Assembly: GCA_002469605.1 (NCBI GenBank)
Contig: DKMV01000331.1
Coordinates: 1 to 9,353 of the forward strand
Source: Leclercia sp. UBA7405
GTDB taxonomy: Bacteria; Pseudomonadota; Gammaproteobacteria; Enterobacterales; Enterobacteriaceae
Length of the DNA stretch: 9,353 nt
Direction: 5' to 3'
Both the position numbers and the translations under genes were made by a program. Below are positions 8,247 through 9,353 of this stretch, piece after piece (within the stretch, counting starts at the first letter, position 1; each line of letters opens with the position of its first letter). The notes under the pieces are model-generated. The model had not been told where the DNA came from. It was given only the letters and a program-made list of their open reading frames with translations, and searched no databases.

Positions 8247-9353
8247 ATGTCTTCTCAGCCGTTTGTCACCCAGTCCGAGTATCCACTGGACGCTGACACC
8301 ACCCTGATGTCCACCACCGATCTCCAGAGCTATATTACCCACGCTAACGACACCTTTGTGCAGGTGAGCGGTTACCGGCTAGAGGAGATGATCGGCCAGC
8401 CGCACAATATGGTTCGCCATCCCGATATGCCAAAAGCGGCCTTTGCCGACATGTGGTACACCCTGCAACAGGGCGAGCCCTGGAGCGGTATTGTCAAAAA
8501 CCGCCGTAAAAACGGCGACCACTACTGGGTGCGGGCGAACGCCGTGCCGATGGTGCGCGACGGTCGCGTTACCGGCTATATGTCCATTCGCGTGGCCGCC
8601 ACCCGGGACGAGATCGCCGCCGTCGAGCCGCTCTACCAGGCCCTGAACGAAGGGCGCAGTAAAAAACGGCTGGTTAAAGGACTGGTGCTCAGTAAAAGCT
8701 GGTTCGGCAAGCTGCCTACCCTGTCGCTGCGCTGGCGGGTGCGTGGGGTGATGGCAATACTCTTTGCGGTACTGGCCGCGACCCTCGCCGCCAGCCATGC
8801 GGGCTGGGCAGCGCTGGGCTGTAGCGCCGCCATTATGCTGCTCGGCGCGGCGCTGTTTGAACAGCAGATCGTCCGGCCGGTTGAGAACGTGGCGCGCCAG
8901 GCTCTGCGGGTGGCGACCGGCGAAAGGCACAGCGTCGATCACCTTAACCGCAGCGATGAGCTGGGGCTGACCCTGCGCGCGGTGGGGCAGCTGGGGCTGA
9001 TGAGCCGCTGGCTGATGAATGATATCTCCAGCCAGGTGGTGAACGTCCGTAACGGCAGCGAAACCCTGGCGAAAGGTAACGAAGATTTAAACGATCGCAC
9101 GCGCCAGACCGTGACCAACGTGCAGCAGACCGTGGCCACCATGAGCCAGCTGGCCGCCTCGGTGCAAAGCAACGCCGAAACCGCCGTCGCCGCCGACCAA
9201 CTCTCTCTGGCCGCCAGCGATGCCGCCACCGAAGGGGGCCACGCCATGCAGACGGTGGTGAAAACCATGGATGAGATCGCCGACAGCACCCAGCGCATCG
9301 GCTCTATCACCAAGCTGATTAATGATATCGCTTTCCAGACCAACATCCTGGCG
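8247..9353 (+). CDS. aer: Aerotaxis/redox receptor Aer (3' end missing)
   Basis: Membrane-anchored chemoreceptor that senses redox state through an FAD-binding PAS domain and signals to CheA/CheW. The 369 residues present are the first part of a protein of about 506 in E. coli; the frame stays open to the window end. Order: cytoplasmic PAS domain (about 10-119) with THANDTFVQVSGY including N34, and MVRHPD with R57, H58 and D60 (residues implicated in FAD binding in E. coli Aer); F1 linker (about 120-165); hydrophobic membrane hairpin (about 166-205) with no periplasmic domain; HAMP and proximal signalling (about 206-260); then the coiled-coil signalling domain, cut at NDIAFQTNILA near the conserved tip. 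The ATG has AAGGGA 7 nt upstream. Aer-specific segments such as NRSDELGLTLRAVGQLGLM make the identification firm. It is divergent from patA as in E. coli. Confidence 0.96.
   Translation, partial: MSSQPFVTQSEYPLDADTTLMSTTDLQSYITHANDTFVQVSGYRLEEMIGQPHNMVRHPDMPKAAFADMWYTLQQGEPWSGIVKNRRKNGDHYWVRANAVPMVRDGRVTGYMSIRVAATRDEIAAVEPLYQALNEGRSKKRLVKGLVLSKSWFGKLPTLSLRWRVRGVMAILFAVLAATLAASHAGWAALGCSAAIMLLGAALFEQQIVRPVENVARQALRVATGERHSVDHLNRSDELGLTLRAVGQLGLMSRWLMNDISSQVVNVRNGSETLAKGNEDLNDRTRQTVTNVQQTVATMSQLAASVQSNAETAVAADQLSLAASDAATEGGHAMQTVVKTMDEIADSTQRIGSITKLINDIAFQTNILA

Overview
The window reads as chromosomal DNA of a GC-rich, flagellated member of the Enterobacteriaceae (an Enterobacter/Klebsiella/Kosakonia-type genome; I cannot fix the genus). 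The support is close resemblance, recalled rather than computed, to E. coli LsrC/D/B/F/G, PatA (YgjG) and Aer. The presence of aer with a sigma-28-type promoter argues for motility. Coding density is high, and the only sizeable gap is the regulatory region at 7814-8246.

Region 1 (1-4179, + strand) is the distal part of an lsr operon for uptake and breakdown of the quorum-sensing signal AI-2. It runs lsrC (5' end outside the window), lsrD, lsrB, lsrF, lsrG, with abutting or 4-bp-overlapping junctions that indicate one transcript. LsrC and LsrD form the membrane channel and LsrB is the periplasmic AI-2 receptor. LsrG and LsrF degrade phospho-AI-2. The ATPase LsrA, kinase LsrK and repressor LsrR would lie upstream.

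Region 2 (4208-6400) is a less familiar three-gene module. An XRE-cupin regulator (+) is divergent from a two-gene operon (-) encoding a free-standing B3/B4 domain protein (a fold related to the tRNA-editing domain of PheRS beta) and an aldolase of the dihydrodipicolinate synthase/NanA superfamily. The aldolase keeps the Schiff-base lysine but has lost the DapA-type substrate arginine. The intergenic gap is only 42 bp. It holds overlapping divergent promoter candidates, a direct repeat and, just inside the regulator gene, a perfect 16-bp palindrome. This is the best candidate here for an undescribed system, probably small-molecule (amino acid or 2-keto acid) metabolism under local control; the substrate cannot be read from the sequence.

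Region 3 (6401-9353) is the divergent patA/aer locus known from E. coli. Putrescine aminotransferase PatA (-) most likely starts at TTG and is preceded by a sigma-54 element and a distant NtrC-type site, fitting nitrogen-limitation control. Aerotaxis receptor Aer (+, 3' end outside the window) is preceded by a sigma-28 promoter. A strong hairpin terminator separates patA from the convergent regulator gene.
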